From: Rariglobus sp.
Lineage (GTDB): Bacteria; Verrucomicrobiota; Verrucomicrobiia; Opitutales; Opitutaceae
Assembly: GCA_029266495.1 (NCBI GenBank)
Contig: JAQSWS010000030.1
Location: 1-64,000 of the forward strand
DNA length: 64,000 nt
Direction: 5' to 3'
The position numbers and the translations under genes were made by a program. Below, piece by piece: positions 44,022 to 52,476 of this stretch (positions within the stretch are counted from its first letter, which is position 1; the number at the start of each line of letters is the position of its first letter). The notes under the pieces were generated by a model. That model saw only the letters and a program-made list of their open reading frames with translations, was not told the origin of the DNA and searched no databases.

Positions 44022-44096
44022 GTCCCTGTAGTTCAACGGATAGAACAGTCGTTTCCTAAACGACGGATCCGGGTTCGATTCCCGGCGGGGGCACCA
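44022..44096 (+). tRNA. tRNA-Arg (anticodon CCT)
   Basis: Acceptor GTCCCTG (44022-44028) pairs with CGGGGGC (44086-44092). Anticodon stem GTCGT/ACGAC encloses the loop TTCCTAA with anticodon CCT. The T-arm is GGTTCGATTCC, and a genomically encoded CCA ends the gene. It reads AGG codons. Confidence 0.95.
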
Positions 44097-44168
44097 GCCT
44101 TTCAATTCGCCTTTGCGTTATTCGTGCGCAACTTTTTCAACCCTTTGCCGTCAACTCCCTACACCTGT

Positions 44169-44615
44169 ATGCGTTTCCCCCATCGTAGTTCTCTTCGGGC
44201 GTCCCGCCGCGCCTTCACTCTCCTCGAAATTCTAGTGGTGCTGGCCATCATTGGCCTGCTCGTTGGCCTCGCCGTGACCAAGGTCGGTGGCATTTTTGGT
44301 TCCAAGCAGGAGGACATTGCCCGCTTGTTTGTAAACTCGAGCGTCAAGACCCCGCTGACCGCCTATCGTATTGATATGGGGGGATATCCTTCGACTGCCG
44401 AGGGGATTCAGGCCCTCGTGACCGCACCTCAGAACAAAGGTGATAGCTGGAAAGGGCCTTACATTGAGACTCCGGGCGGAAAACTACCCCTCGACCCTTG
44501 GCAGGAACCTTATGTTTACCGTTACCCGGGCGTGAAGAACAAGGACAGCTACGATTTGTTTTCCAAGGGGGCGGACAAGGCCGAAGGCACGCCTGACGAC
44601 ATCGGCAACTGGTAA
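44169..44615 (+). CDS. gspG: Type II secretion major pseudopilin GspG
   Basis: 148 residues from ATG 44169. A basic leader (MRFPHRSSLRASRRA) precedes the prepilin-peptidase site FTLLEILVVLAIIGLL with Glu5 present. GGYPSTAEGIQALV, KGPYIE, LPLDPWQEPYVYRYPG and the C-terminal LFSKGADK...GTPDDIGNW form the typical GspG calcium-binding loop. It builds the pseudopilus. First gene of a seven-gene pseudopilin-to-GspM operon. Confidence 0.95.
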   Translation: MRFPHRSSLRASRRAFTLLEILVVLAIIGLLVGLAVTKVGGIFGSKQEDIARLFVNSSVKTPLTAYRIDMGGYPSTAEGIQALVTAPQNKGDSWKGPYIETPGGKLPLDPWQEPYVYRYPGVKNKDSYDLFSKGADKAEGTPDDIGNW

Positions 44616-44622
44616 GCCGCCG

Positions 44623-45165
44623 GTGATCCGCCGGTTTTCGTCCATGTGTGCAACCGCTCCGAGATTTACCGGCGGCCGGGGCGGCTTCACTTTGCTGGAG
44701 GTGTTGATCACGCTTGCGCTGATCGCGTTGCTGACCGGCGTCCTGGTGGTGGGCACAAATCGCCTGCTCAGCGACCGGCCAAAAAGCCCGGAGGACCTGT
44801 TTTGGACCGCCACCCGCGAGGTGCGCAAAGACGCCCTGTTGAACAACCACGATGTGCGGTTGGGTCTTGATACAAAGACGCACGAATTTGTCGCGTCATC
44901 CGATGGCTTGGAAAACCGGTATCCCTTCGTCGCCAAGGAAACGGCCGAGGTTGAATTTCTCGCCGCGAAAGCCCCGGGATCTTCCTCGGCGATTCTCGTG
45001 GGTGGAGAGCTGGTCGAGACCCAGACCATTCCGTTCGTGATGTTTTACCGGGACGGCACTTGTTCGCCCTTTCGCGTTCAATTGAAAACCCGGAGAGGGG
45101 CGCGCGTGCTGGAAATTGATCCATGGACCTGCGCGCCGATGCTTACTGCACAATCGCCCCGATGA
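44623..45165 (+). CDS. Minor pseudopilin, GspH-like
   Basis: 180 residues from GTG 44623 (ATG 44644 is also possible). The prepilin site GGFTLLEVLITLALIALL is preceded by Arg/Gly. The beta-rich C-terminal domain (VRLGLDTKTHEFVASSD, FVMFYRDGTCSPF) is of GspH type. Four-bp ATGA overlap with the next gene. Probably part of the pseudopilus tip complex; assignment to H is from position and fold. Confidence 0.85.
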   Translation: MIRRFSSMCATAPRFTGGRGGFTLLEVLITLALIALLTGVLVVGTNRLLSDRPKSPEDLFWTATREVRKDALLNNHDVRLGLDTKTHEFVASSDGLENRYPFVAKETAEVEFLAAKAPGSSSAILVGGELVETQTIPFVMFYRDGTCSPFRVQLKTRRGARVLEIDPWTCAPMLTAQSPR

Positions 45166-45623
45166 ACTTCGCACGCCAGCCGGGTTTTACCTTGATCGAA
45201 GTGTTGATCGGCATCGCGATTCTCGCGACGGCGGCGATCGCGATCGGGGTGGGCTACGTAAATGTGCTCAACGGCTACGAGGTCGCGAGACGGGCTACAG
45301 TGAGCAGTCCCGAAATGCAGTTCGCCCGTTCGCAACTCCTGGCGCAACCCGACGTGGAACTGGCCCGTCAGGGCGGTGAGTTTGACTCGAATGACGGCCG
45401 GCGGGTGCGCTGGACCGCCACTATTGATCCGACCAACGAGGCCGATCTTTTCACGGTCACTTTCGAGTGCGAAATCGCAGGCACCGGTGCCCAGAAGCCC
45501 GATAAGGTCAGGCAGGTGTTTCGCGTGCTGCGTCCGACCTGGTCCGTGGCAACCGACCGCGCGACGCTGCGGGCCGCTTCGCGCGATCGCATCCTCAAAA
45601 TTCTGGAAGGGGTGAACCAATGA
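45162..45623 (+). CDS. Minor pseudopilin, GspI-like
   Basis: 153 residues from ATG 45162, overlapping the upstream stop by 4 bp. Prepilin site PGFTLIEVLIGIAILATAA. Residues after ~30 form a small alpha-beta domain (VRWTATIDPTNEADLFTVTFE). Size, the FTLIEVL site and order between GspH and GspJ genes indicate GspI, a core tip pseudopilin. The 4-bp overlap at its 3' end again suggests coupled translation. Confidence 0.85.
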   Translation: MNFARQPGFTLIEVLIGIAILATAAIAIGVGYVNVLNGYEVARRATVSSPEMQFARSQLLAQPDVELARQGGEFDSNDGRRVRWTATIDPTNEADLFTVTFECEIAGTGAQKPDKVRQVFRVLRPTWSVATDRATLRAASRDRILKILEGVNQ

Positions 45624-46261
45624 GGCGGCGTGGATTCACCCTGCTGGAAACACTGGTTGCGCTCGCGCTCACGGGGCTGCTGATGATTGCGCTCAACACG
45701 TTTGTCTTTTCGATGGGCGAATTGTGGGGGCGCAACACCGACCTCCGGCTTTTTGACCAGCATGTGCGCGCCGTGACGCGATTTTTGGAACGTGAGTTGC
45801 GAACCGCCGCGCTGCCCCCGGCGGGCGTGGCCGACCAGGCGCCGGTTTCCGTTCAGGAGATTCGCACGCAGGGGGGCATGACGGAGACGTTGCTCACGTT
45901 CGAGCTGTTTGAGGGCAGCCGCATTTTTACCTGGCCGGGGCAGCCTTTGCCGGAGGTCGTATGTTCGCTGTCGGTGCGCGAAGGCGCGGGGCTGCTGTTT
46001 TTGTGGCATTCGCGTCTGGAAAAAAACTTTGCCGATCAGTCACCCCGGGAAACCGTGGTCTCTCCCTTGGTGTCGGCGGTGAGTTATGATTACTATGATG
46101 CGGCCTTTAAAAATTGGAAAAACGAACCGCAGCCGCGACGCAACTCGCAGGGTGAATACGAGGCGCCGCAACGGTTGCGCCTGAAGTTCACCTACCGCAC
46201 CCGTTCGCAGGAAGTGCTCATCATGTTGCCCACGGTCACACAGGGCGTGCCTGTTTTTTAA
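45620..46261 (+). CDS. Minor pseudopilin, GspJ-like
   Basis: 213 residues. Short leader MRRRG then FTLLETLVALALTGLLMIAL (Glu5 present). Globular domain: VTRFLERELRTAALPP, a beta-rich middle, and SAVSYDYYDAAFKNWKNE, characteristic of GspJ length and layout. Tip complex component with GspI and GspK. Confidence 0.85.
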   Translation: MRRRGFTLLETLVALALTGLLMIALNTFVFSMGELWGRNTDLRLFDQHVRAVTRFLERELRTAALPPAGVADQAPVSVQEIRTQGGMTETLLTFELFEGSRIFTWPGQPLPEVVCSLSVREGAGLLFLWHSRLEKNFADQSPRETVVSPLVSAVSYDYYDAAFKNWKNEPQPRRNSQGEYEAPQRLRLKFTYRTRSQEVLIMLPTVTQGVPVF

Positions 46262-46268
46262 GACGACG

Positions 46269-47471
46269 ATGAACGCCCATTTTCAACGGCAGGAGAAAAG
46301 GGGGAATGCACGGCGAGGCTCCGTGCTGCTCATTGTGCTGCTGACGCTGGTCTTTGCGACCTCGGCGCTGCTGCTCTTCATCGAGAAGGCGAGCACCGAT
46401 CTGCTTGTGCCCATCCGTGAAGCCGACGCGAGCCGCCTGCGGCTGGAGGCCTATTCGGCGCTCGAGACCACCCTGGCGGTGCTGGAGGATTTTCGCGAGG
46501 TGGCCGAGGGCTTGCACAGCCCGGCGGAGGGCTGGGGGAGCCCGCTTGAATTTGCCGGTTATGAACCCGGCGAGGGCCGGACGGTGGAGGTCACGATGGA
46601 AGATGAAAGTGCAAAGCTGCCGTTGCCGGCGGTGAAACCCGAGGTGCTCGTCGCGCTGCTCAAGCACTGGCAGGTGCCGCAGATGGAGGCGGAACGCCTC
46701 GCCGATTCCCTGCTCGGCTGGATCAAGAAGGACCATACGCCGACGGCGATCGGCGCACCCACGACACAGGACTACGAAACGGCCGCATTGCCTTTTCTGC
46801 CGCCGGGGCGCTCGTTGCGTTCGTTCGCGGAACTCGCCGCGATTGAGGGGGTGAGACAGGCGTTCTTCGACGAGGCCGGCAATCCCACGGAACTCTACCA
46901 GCGTTTCACCGAGACGTTTTCGCTCTACCGCTACGATTCGCCCAACATCAATGGCGGCCGGCTTGAACCGTTGCTCGCACAGGAGGTTTTTGACGAACAG
47001 CAGTTGCAGCGAGTGAACGAATACCTGAGCGGTGCGGGCACTTATCAGACGCAAGGACCGGGATTTTTCAAAAGCACGCGCAGCATCGCGGCGGTGGCGG
47101 GCGGGCAGCCTTCCAAGCTGGATTATGGAATGACCGTGCAGGCATTGCGAATCACCGTAACGGTGCGGGAAGGGCTTTCGTCTTTCCGTTTGTCCACCGT
47201 CGTGGCGCCTGTCGAAGGTGGCGCGAAGGTGGTGCCGCCCAGCAATGTTGCGACGACCAACGGGGAACCTACCGAGGGGACCGGCAGCACTCCCAGCACC
47301 ACGACTCCTTCCACCCAGACCACCAAGCCCGCCACGGCGGCAGCATCCAACACCCCTGCGACGGCCGTGCCCGAAGCTGTTGATTTGAAATACCCGTTTA
47401 CGTTTCTCGAAATCCGTGAAAACGATAAGACGGTTCCGCCTCCCGCCCAGTCCGACGAACCGATCGCATGA
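46269..47471 (+). CDS. gspK: Pseudopilus-tip protein GspK
   Basis: 400 residues. Leader with Arg-Arg-Gly, then SVLLIVLLTLVFATSALLLF; this is the position where GspK lacks the canonical Glu5, and here Val/Leu fill it. The large domain has the helical insert (LADSLLGWIKKDHTPTAIG, AALPFLPPGRSLRSFAEL, PNINGG) of GspK. Residues ~320-365 are Thr/Ser/Ala/Pro-rich low complexity before a last strand region. Its stop overlaps the next start by 4 bp. It caps the pseudopilus. Confidence 0.9.
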   Translation: MNAHFQRQEKRGNARRGSVLLIVLLTLVFATSALLLFIEKASTDLLVPIREADASRLRLEAYSALETTLAVLEDFREVAEGLHSPAEGWGSPLEFAGYEPGEGRTVEVTMEDESAKLPLPAVKPEVLVALLKHWQVPQMEAERLADSLLGWIKKDHTPTAIGAPTTQDYETAALPFLPPGRSLRSFAELAAIEGVRQAFFDEAGNPTELYQRFTETFSLYRYDSPNINGGRLEPLLAQEVFDEQQLQRVNEYLSGAGTYQTQGPGFFKSTRSIAAVAGGQPSKLDYGMTVQALRITVTVREGLSSFRLSTVVAPVEGGAKVVPPSNVATTNGEPTEGTGSTPSTTTPSTQTTKPATAAASNTPATAVPEAVDLKYPFTFLEIRENDKTVPPPAQSDEPIA

Positions 47472-48703
47472 GTCTTTCTTCGCTTAAACGCTTTCTCCCC
47501 GTAGCACCGCCCCGCCAGGTGGTGCTGTTGTCCGACGCGCTCTTCTTCGTGCGGTCCGTGCCGGTGACCGAGGGGGCGACCGCCGGGGAGGTCGCGGCGC
47601 AGGCCGAGCTGGCGGTCGAGGCACTTGCGCCTTTTCCGATCGCGCAGCTTTATTACGGGCATCACTGGCTGCCCGGTTCGGTGCATGCGTTGGTCTATGC
47701 CGCCTACCGCAAGCGTTTCACGTCCGATGAAGTCGAGCTGTGGGTGGACGCCGAGGCGGTGTTGCCCTCTTTTGTCACCGTGTTGAACAAGGCCGACGCG
47801 CCGAAGCCCGCCAGCGTGTTGATCGTGCCGGGGGCGGCAGGATTCACCGGCCTTTATTTTTCGGACGCGAGCGGCGTGCCGACGCAGGTGCGGGTGGAGC
47901 CGCTTGCCGCGGAGGCGACCGACGATGAGCGCACCGCCGCGCGTGCAGCCTTGCTCGCCGCTTTTCCCGAAAAATATTACATCGTCGAAGCCGGGGCCGA
48001 ACCACAGTTCGATCCTGCTTCGCCGCAGGGGGAGTTTGTTTTTCGCGCGGGTGAGCTTGAGACCCATTTTGAGGCGTCGGACATCGCGCCGCTCGACGTG
48101 CGCGACAAGGGCGAACTCGCGGCGCGCCGGCGGGCTCACGCGCGCGATGTGATTTTGTGGCGGACGTTTTTGGGCGGTATCGCGGCGATCGGACTCGCGG
48201 CGCTGCTGGAAGTGGCGCTGGTTGGCACCTCGATCTGGCAAAAACAGCGGCTGGCGCTCGAAGTGCGGCAAAAGCCGGTTGTTGAAAGCATCATGACCTC
48301 ACAGACGCTTGCGACGCGCATCGAGGAGCTTTCGACCAAGCGGCTGCTGCCTTTTGAGATGCTGGCGCTGGTCAATACGGTTCGTCCGCCTGCGATCCAA
48401 TTCATCCGCACGGTCACCAACGGTCTTCATACGCTGGAGGTGGAGGCCCAGACCCAGTCTTCGGGTGACATCGACGTGTTTCGATCTGCGCTCAACCGGC
48501 TCGAGGGCTGCGAGAAGGCGGAGGTGCTGGATCCACGAAGCCGTGACGGACTTTCCACTTTCCGTCTGGTGGTTACGTTCAAACCGGAAGCTCTTGCAGC
48601 CCCCGTCGAGGAGTCCCCGCCTTCCTCGCCTCCGCCGGCGGCGCCGGCTCCTGTCCCAGCCGAACCCCAGCCGGCACAACCGAAACCGGAGGCACAAACA
48701 TGA
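47468..48703 (+). CDS. GspL/PilN-like assembly platform protein
   Basis: 411 residues. A cytoplasmic N-terminal domain (~1-235) with weak actin-like GspL/PilM character is followed by a transmembrane helix (~238-262, FLGGIAAIGLAALLEVALVG). A periplasmic ferredoxin-like part follows (~265-375, with MLALVNTVRPPAIQFIRTVTN). The tail is a Pro/Ala/Glu-rich low-complexity stretch. Position between GspK and a GspM-type gene supports GspL. It would link the GspE ATPase to the periplasmic machinery. Confidence 0.75.
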   Translation: MSLSSLKRFLPVAPPRQVVLLSDALFFVRSVPVTEGATAGEVAAQAELAVEALAPFPIAQLYYGHHWLPGSVHALVYAAYRKRFTSDEVELWVDAEAVLPSFVTVLNKADAPKPASVLIVPGAAGFTGLYFSDASGVPTQVRVEPLAAEATDDERTAARAALLAAFPEKYYIVEAGAEPQFDPASPQGEFVFRAGELETHFEASDIAPLDVRDKGELAARRRAHARDVILWRTFLGGIAAIGLAALLEVALVGTSIWQKQRLALEVRQKPVVESIMTSQTLATRIEELSTKRLLPFEMLALVNTVRPPAIQFIRTVTNGLHTLEVEAQTQSSGDIDVFRSALNRLEGCEKAEVLDPRSRDGLSTFRLVVTFKPEALAAPVEESPPSSPPPAAPAPVPAEPQPAQPKPEAQT

Positions 48704-49224
48704 AAGCTTATTTCCTGAGCCGGCTCCTGCGCGAAAAGATCCTGCTTCTCGCTTTTACGCTGCTCGGTGCGGCCATCTGGCTCTCCGGAGTGAGCGACCG
48801 CGTGGGGACGCAATGGCGGGCGATCAAGGCCACGACCACCGATCTCGATGTGCAGCAACGCTGGTTGTTGCAGCGCGAGCGTATCGAGAAAGAGGCAACC
48901 CTGGCGATCGAGCACCTCGATCCGTCAAAATCGTTGGATAGCGTGCGCCTGCAAAACGAAATCAATTCGCTGGCCCGCGCGGCGGGTTTATCCAATTACG
49001 ATGTGGCCGACAGCCGCACGGTGCGCACCAACCAGTTTGCGGTGCACTCGGTTCAGTTTTCGGCGCGCAACGCCGATATCGCCAAGCTCATCGCGTTCTA
49101 TCAGTCGCTGGCCCAGCGTGCGCCGTATCTCGGACTCGAGCAATTTGCGCTGGCGGCCAACCGGGCGAATCCATCGCAGCTTACGGCTTCCTGGCGGGTG
49201 ACGTCCGTCGAGATCGCGCGGTAA
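48700..49224 (+). CDS. GspM/PilO-like inner-membrane platform protein
   Basis: 174 residues. A short cytoplasmic stretch and one transmembrane helix (~11-30, KILLLAFTLLGAAIWLSGV) are followed by coiled coil (~35-85) and a ferredoxin-like domain (~90-170). The overlap with the GspL-type gene and the typical size of GspM support the call. It completes the plus-strand half of the secretion locus. Confidence 0.75.
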   Translation: MKAYFLSRLLREKILLLAFTLLGAAIWLSGVSDRVGTQWRAIKATTTDLDVQQRWLLQRERIEKEATLAIEHLDPSKSLDSVRLQNEINSLARAAGLSNYDVADSRTVRTNQFAVHSVQFSARNADIAKLIAFYQSLAQRAPYLGLEQFALAANRANPSQLTASWRVTSVEIAR

Positions 49225-49229
49225 GGGCC

Positions 49230-49304
49230 AGGGCGGATCGCCGGGCCATTGGCTGGGAGTGGGTCATATGCAGGCAGTCGCGGCAATCCCGGCGGATCCG
49301 CCCT
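49230..49304. repeat. Inverted repeat between the convergent secretion operons
   Basis: Arms AGGGCGGATCGCCGGG (49230-49245) and CCCGGCGGATCCGCCCT (49288-49304) match over nearly their full length, with one indel, separated by 42 bp. It may act as a bidirectional terminator or be a member of an interspersed GC-rich repeat family. Confidence 0.5.
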
Positions 49305-49317
49305 ACCTATCGGGCGT

Positions 49318-50616
49318 TCACATCTTGAAGCTGGAGCTCAGTTGGAAGACGGCGCTCACGATCGCGAAGGCGATGAAGCCCACGAAGCTGAACACCCCCA
49401 GCAACACCACCGTGGCGATGATATTGGTGAAGGCGTTGAGCTGGTAGGTAATGGCTTTTTGATACGCGACGGCGATTTTCTTCAGGCTCGGCACGAGGTT
49501 GCCGGTGTTTTCGCCCACTGCCAGCTGGTCGAGCACGAGATCGGGAAAGCAGTCGGTGCGCGTAAGCGACGCGGAGAGTGCCTCGCCTTCCAGCACACGG
49601 TCGGTGGCGGCATCAAAGGCCGCACGGTGAACGCGATTTTGAATCTGGCGTTCGGTCATGCGCAGCGCTTCCGAGGTGGTGATGCCGTTTTCGAGGAGCA
49701 CGGACAGTGTCTGGCTGAAGGCGAGCACGGTCTGTGAAATTGAAAAGGGCCCGATGAGCGGGAGTTTCAGCGCCCAGGCATCGGTTTGCAGGCGGCCGGC
49801 CTCGGTGTGGCGCCAGCGCCAGAAGGCCACGGCGGCAAAGGCCAGGCCGGCGACCACGAAGATGCCGTATTTGATGCCAAATTGGGAGAAGCCGAGGAGC
49901 AGGCGCGTGGAGGTGGGGAGCTCGCCGCCCAGAGAGTTGAGGAGCGTCTGCAGCCGCGGGAGCAGAAATACCATGAAGAAAATGATCACGCCGCCGGCGA
50001 CCAGCATCATGAAGGCGGGGTAGGCGAGGGCGCTGAGCACTTTTTGGCGCAACTCCTTTTGCTCCTGAAGATGGGCGATGAGGCGGATGAGCACGTCGTT
50101 GAGATTGCCCGTGGCCTCGCCCGACTGGATGAGATTGAGCGTCGCCGGATCGAAGACGGTGGGGAGCGAGCCCATTGCGCGTGAGAGTTGCGCGCCTTCG
50201 CTGAGTTGCTCCCAGAGAAGTCCGCAGAGAAGACGAAGGCGCGGCTCTTTGATGCGCACGCTTAACATGCGGACGGACTCACCGGCGGAGAGACCGCTGG
50301 TGGTGAGATCGACGAGGGCTTCAAGGAAGGGAAGGCGTTCACGCCGGGAAAGCGACGAGGCCTGCGGGGCGCCGGAGGAACGGAGGGCGGAGGAGGGCGA
50401 GGCGGGCGTTGCGGAGCGCGGGCTGGCGGCGCCGGGTTTTGTGAAGAGGCTTTTTCGTTTGGCGGCGGCGGTGCGGGCGGCGGCCTCGCTTACCTGCACG
50501 GGAGTGAGGCCGCGTGCACCGAGGAGGCGAAGGGCGTCCTTGCGACTGGGCGCATCCACGATGTCGTGGTGCGTCTGGCCGGAACGATCGCGGGCGGTGT
50601 AGGTGAAGGACGGCAT
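49318..50616 (-). CDS. gspF: Inner-membrane platform protein GspF (PilC family)
   Basis: About 432 residues from ATG 50616 (MPSFTYTARDRSGQT). Two tandem T2SSF domains: RRERLPFLEALVDLTTSGLSAGESVRML and LAFSQTLSVLLENGITTSEALRM, each with helical bundles, and three transmembrane helices (~190-215, ~243-260, ~400-425). Ser/Ala-rich low complexity at ~60-100. It forms the rotor platform with GspE. Reads toward the plus-strand operon, its stop 93 bp from the GspM stop. Confidence 0.92.
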   Translation of the reverse strand: MPSFTYTARDRSGQTHHDIVDAPSRKDALRLLGARGLTPVQVSEAAARTAAAKRKSLFTKPGAASPRSATPASPSSALRSSGAPQASSLSRRERLPFLEALVDLTTSGLSAGESVRMLSVRIKEPRLRLLCGLLWEQLSEGAQLSRAMGSLPTVFDPATLNLIQSGEATGNLNDVLIRLIAHLQEQKELRQKVLSALAYPAFMMLVAGGVIIFFMVFLLPRLQTLLNSLGGELPTSTRLLLGFSQFGIKYGIFVVAGLAFAAVAFWRWRHTEAGRLQTDAWALKLPLIGPFSISQTVLAFSQTLSVLLENGITTSEALRMTERQIQNRVHRAAFDAATDRVLEGEALSASLTRTDCFPDLVLDQLAVGENTGNLVPSLKKIAVAYQKAITYQLNAFTNIIATVVLLGVFSFVGFIAFAIVSAVFQLSSSFKM

Positions 50617-50632
50617 GGTCGCTATCGCGAAA

Positions 50633-50660
50633 TGACCACTGACCACTGACCACTGACCAA
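50633..50660. repeat. Tandem heptamer repeat
   Basis: Unit TGACCAC repeated three times, then TGACCAA, just upstream (on the minus strand) of the GspF start. It could influence expression spacing between gspE and gspF, or be neutral. Confidence 0.75.
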
Positions 50661-50742
50661 TGGGCGGAGGGGCGCGCCGGAAGCGGAGGGGGGTATGTTC
50701 ATTGTGTCATTGGGCATGGGTCTTTCCGCGCGCAACGTGCGG

Positions 50743-52464
50743 TCATTTTTCCGCGACGGTGATCACGCGAAGGACTTCATCGAGGGTGGTGTGGCCGGCC
50801 TTGACTTTTTCCCAGCCGGACTGGCCCAAGGTTCTCATGCCGTTTGCGCGGGCGCATTCGGCGAGCGTGCGCGTGCTTTCGCGCTTGAGGACGAGGTCGT
50901 GGAGTTCGTCGTTGGGCTTGAGGATTTCGAAGAGGCCGATGCGTCCGCGATAACCGGTGCCGCGGCACCGGTCACAGCCGACGGGGCTGTGAAGATGGGT
51001 GACGCCATGGGCCTCGGATTCGGGGAGGCCGAGGATGGCCATGGTGTCCTTGAGCTTGATCATGGGCACGGGCTCCGGGCGCGAGCAATCGTGGCAGAGG
51101 CGGCGGACGAGACGTTGCGCGATGACGAGCTCGATGGCGGAGGCGACGAGGAAGGGTTCGATGCCCATGTCGATCAAGCGCGTGATGGCACCGGGAGCGT
51201 CGTTGGTGTGGAGCGTTGAGAACACCAGGTGGCCGGTGAGCGAGGCGCGGATGGCAATGTCGGCGGTGTCGCGATCGCGAATTTCACCGACCATGATGAC
51301 GTCGGGATCCTGACGGAGAATGCTGCGGAGGGCGTTGGCGAAGGTGAGGCCGATTTCGGAGCGGATCTGGATCTGGTTGACGCCGGGGACCTCGTATTCG
51401 ATGGGGTCTTCGACGGTGATGATGCGCAGATCGGTGGAGTTGATCTTGCGGAGAAAAGCGTTGAGGGACGTAGATTTGCCCGAGCCGGTGGGGCCGGTGA
51501 CGAGAATAATGCCGTGGGGGTAGTCGAGGACGTGGTTGATCTGGGCCTGCTCGTCGGCGCTCATGCCGAGGCGGTCCATCGTGTAGGCTTCCTTCTTTTG
51601 GTTGAGAAGGCGGAGGGAGACGGACTCGGCGTAGATGGTGGGCGCGGTGGCGACGCGGATGTCGAGGACGTTGGCGCCGGCGCGGAAGTTGATGCGACCG
51701 TCCTGCGGCAGGCGTTTTTCGGAGATGTTGAGTTTCGCCATGATCTTCAGGCGCGAAATGATCGCGTCCTGGAAGCGGCGGAGATTCTCGGGAACGGGCA
51801 CCTGCACAAGAAGGCCGTCCACGCGGTAACGGATGGTGAGCTGGTTCTCCTGGGGTTCGAAATGGATGTCGGTCGCCTCGTCGTTGACGGCTTGGGAGAT
51901 GACGTCGGTGACAAAGCGGACAACGGCGGCATCCTCGTCCACGTCGGCCTCGGCGTGCTGGAGGGTCTCGGGGGCGACGTAGTCCTCATCGCCGCCTTCG
52001 AGGCTGCCGGAGCCAACGCCGAAGTGCTGGAGGATGAGGTGGTGGATTTTTTCGGGGAAGCCGAGGTGCCAGACGAGCGGGCGCGCGGTGAAGGTGCGTA
52101 TCCAGTCGGCCATGACGGGCTCGGGGGGCCAGGCGGTCGCCAGGTGCAGGGGGGCGGAAGCGGAAACCTGAGGGTCGGAATCGGCGGGCGGAGGGCCGAA
52201 GGCGATGGGCACGAGCTGGTAGTCGTGAACGAGGCGGGCGGGGAGGAGGCTGAGGGAGTCGCTGTCGGCCTCCAGGTTGCTGGCGGTGTCGATGCCGGCG
52301 GCGGCGGCGAGGGCGGTGAGGGCCTGGGATTCGTCCAGGCCGAGGGCGGAGGCAAGGGGTTTGAGCCGCTGGCCGCGCGGGGTCTCGGCGATCGTCTGGC
52401 GCTGGGCGTCGGAGATGCGTTCGGCGAGGGAGGCCGGAAGGATCGTGTCGGGGGCGTCAGTCAT
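50743..52464 (-). CDS. gspE: Secretion ATPase GspE (PilB/GspE family)
   Basis: 573 residues. The N-terminal ~165 residues include a GspE_N/MshEN-like domain (LSLLPARLVHDYQLVPIAFG). The ATPase core shows Walker A LVTGPTGSGKSTSLNAF, Asp box ITVEDPIEYEVPGVNQIQI, Walker B VIMVGEIRDRDTADIAI and His box FSTLHTNDAPGAITRL. A CxxC...CxxC zinc site occurs in LCHDCSR and CDRCRGTGYRGR. It powers pseudopilus extension. The ATG is 12 bp after the GspD stop, in the order D-E-F. Confidence 0.95.
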   Translation of the reverse strand: MTDAPDTILPASLAERISDAQRQTIAETPRGQRLKPLASALGLDESQALTALAAAAGIDTASNLEADSDSLSLLPARLVHDYQLVPIAFGPPPADSDPQVSASAPLHLATAWPPEPVMADWIRTFTARPLVWHLGFPEKIHHLILQHFGVGSGSLEGGDEDYVAPETLQHAEADVDEDAAVVRFVTDVISQAVNDEATDIHFEPQENQLTIRYRVDGLLVQVPVPENLRRFQDAIISRLKIMAKLNISEKRLPQDGRINFRAGANVLDIRVATAPTIYAESVSLRLLNQKKEAYTMDRLGMSADEQAQINHVLDYPHGIILVTGPTGSGKSTSLNAFLRKINSTDLRIITVEDPIEYEVPGVNQIQIRSEIGLTFANALRSILRQDPDVIMVGEIRDRDTADIAIRASLTGHLVFSTLHTNDAPGAITRLIDMGIEPFLVASAIELVIAQRLVRRLCHDCSRPEPVPMIKLKDTMAILGLPESEAHGVTHLHSPVGCDRCRGTGYRGRIGLFEILKPNDELHDLVLKRESTRTLAECARANGMRTLGQSGWEKVKAGHTTLDEVLRVITVAEK

Positions 52465-52476
52465 GGCGGCCTCGGC

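Noticed and set aside
43956..44168. Extended N-terminus of GspG running through the tRNA-Arg
   Set aside because: It would translate across a complete tRNA gene; the prepilin leader starting at ATG 44169 has normal length.
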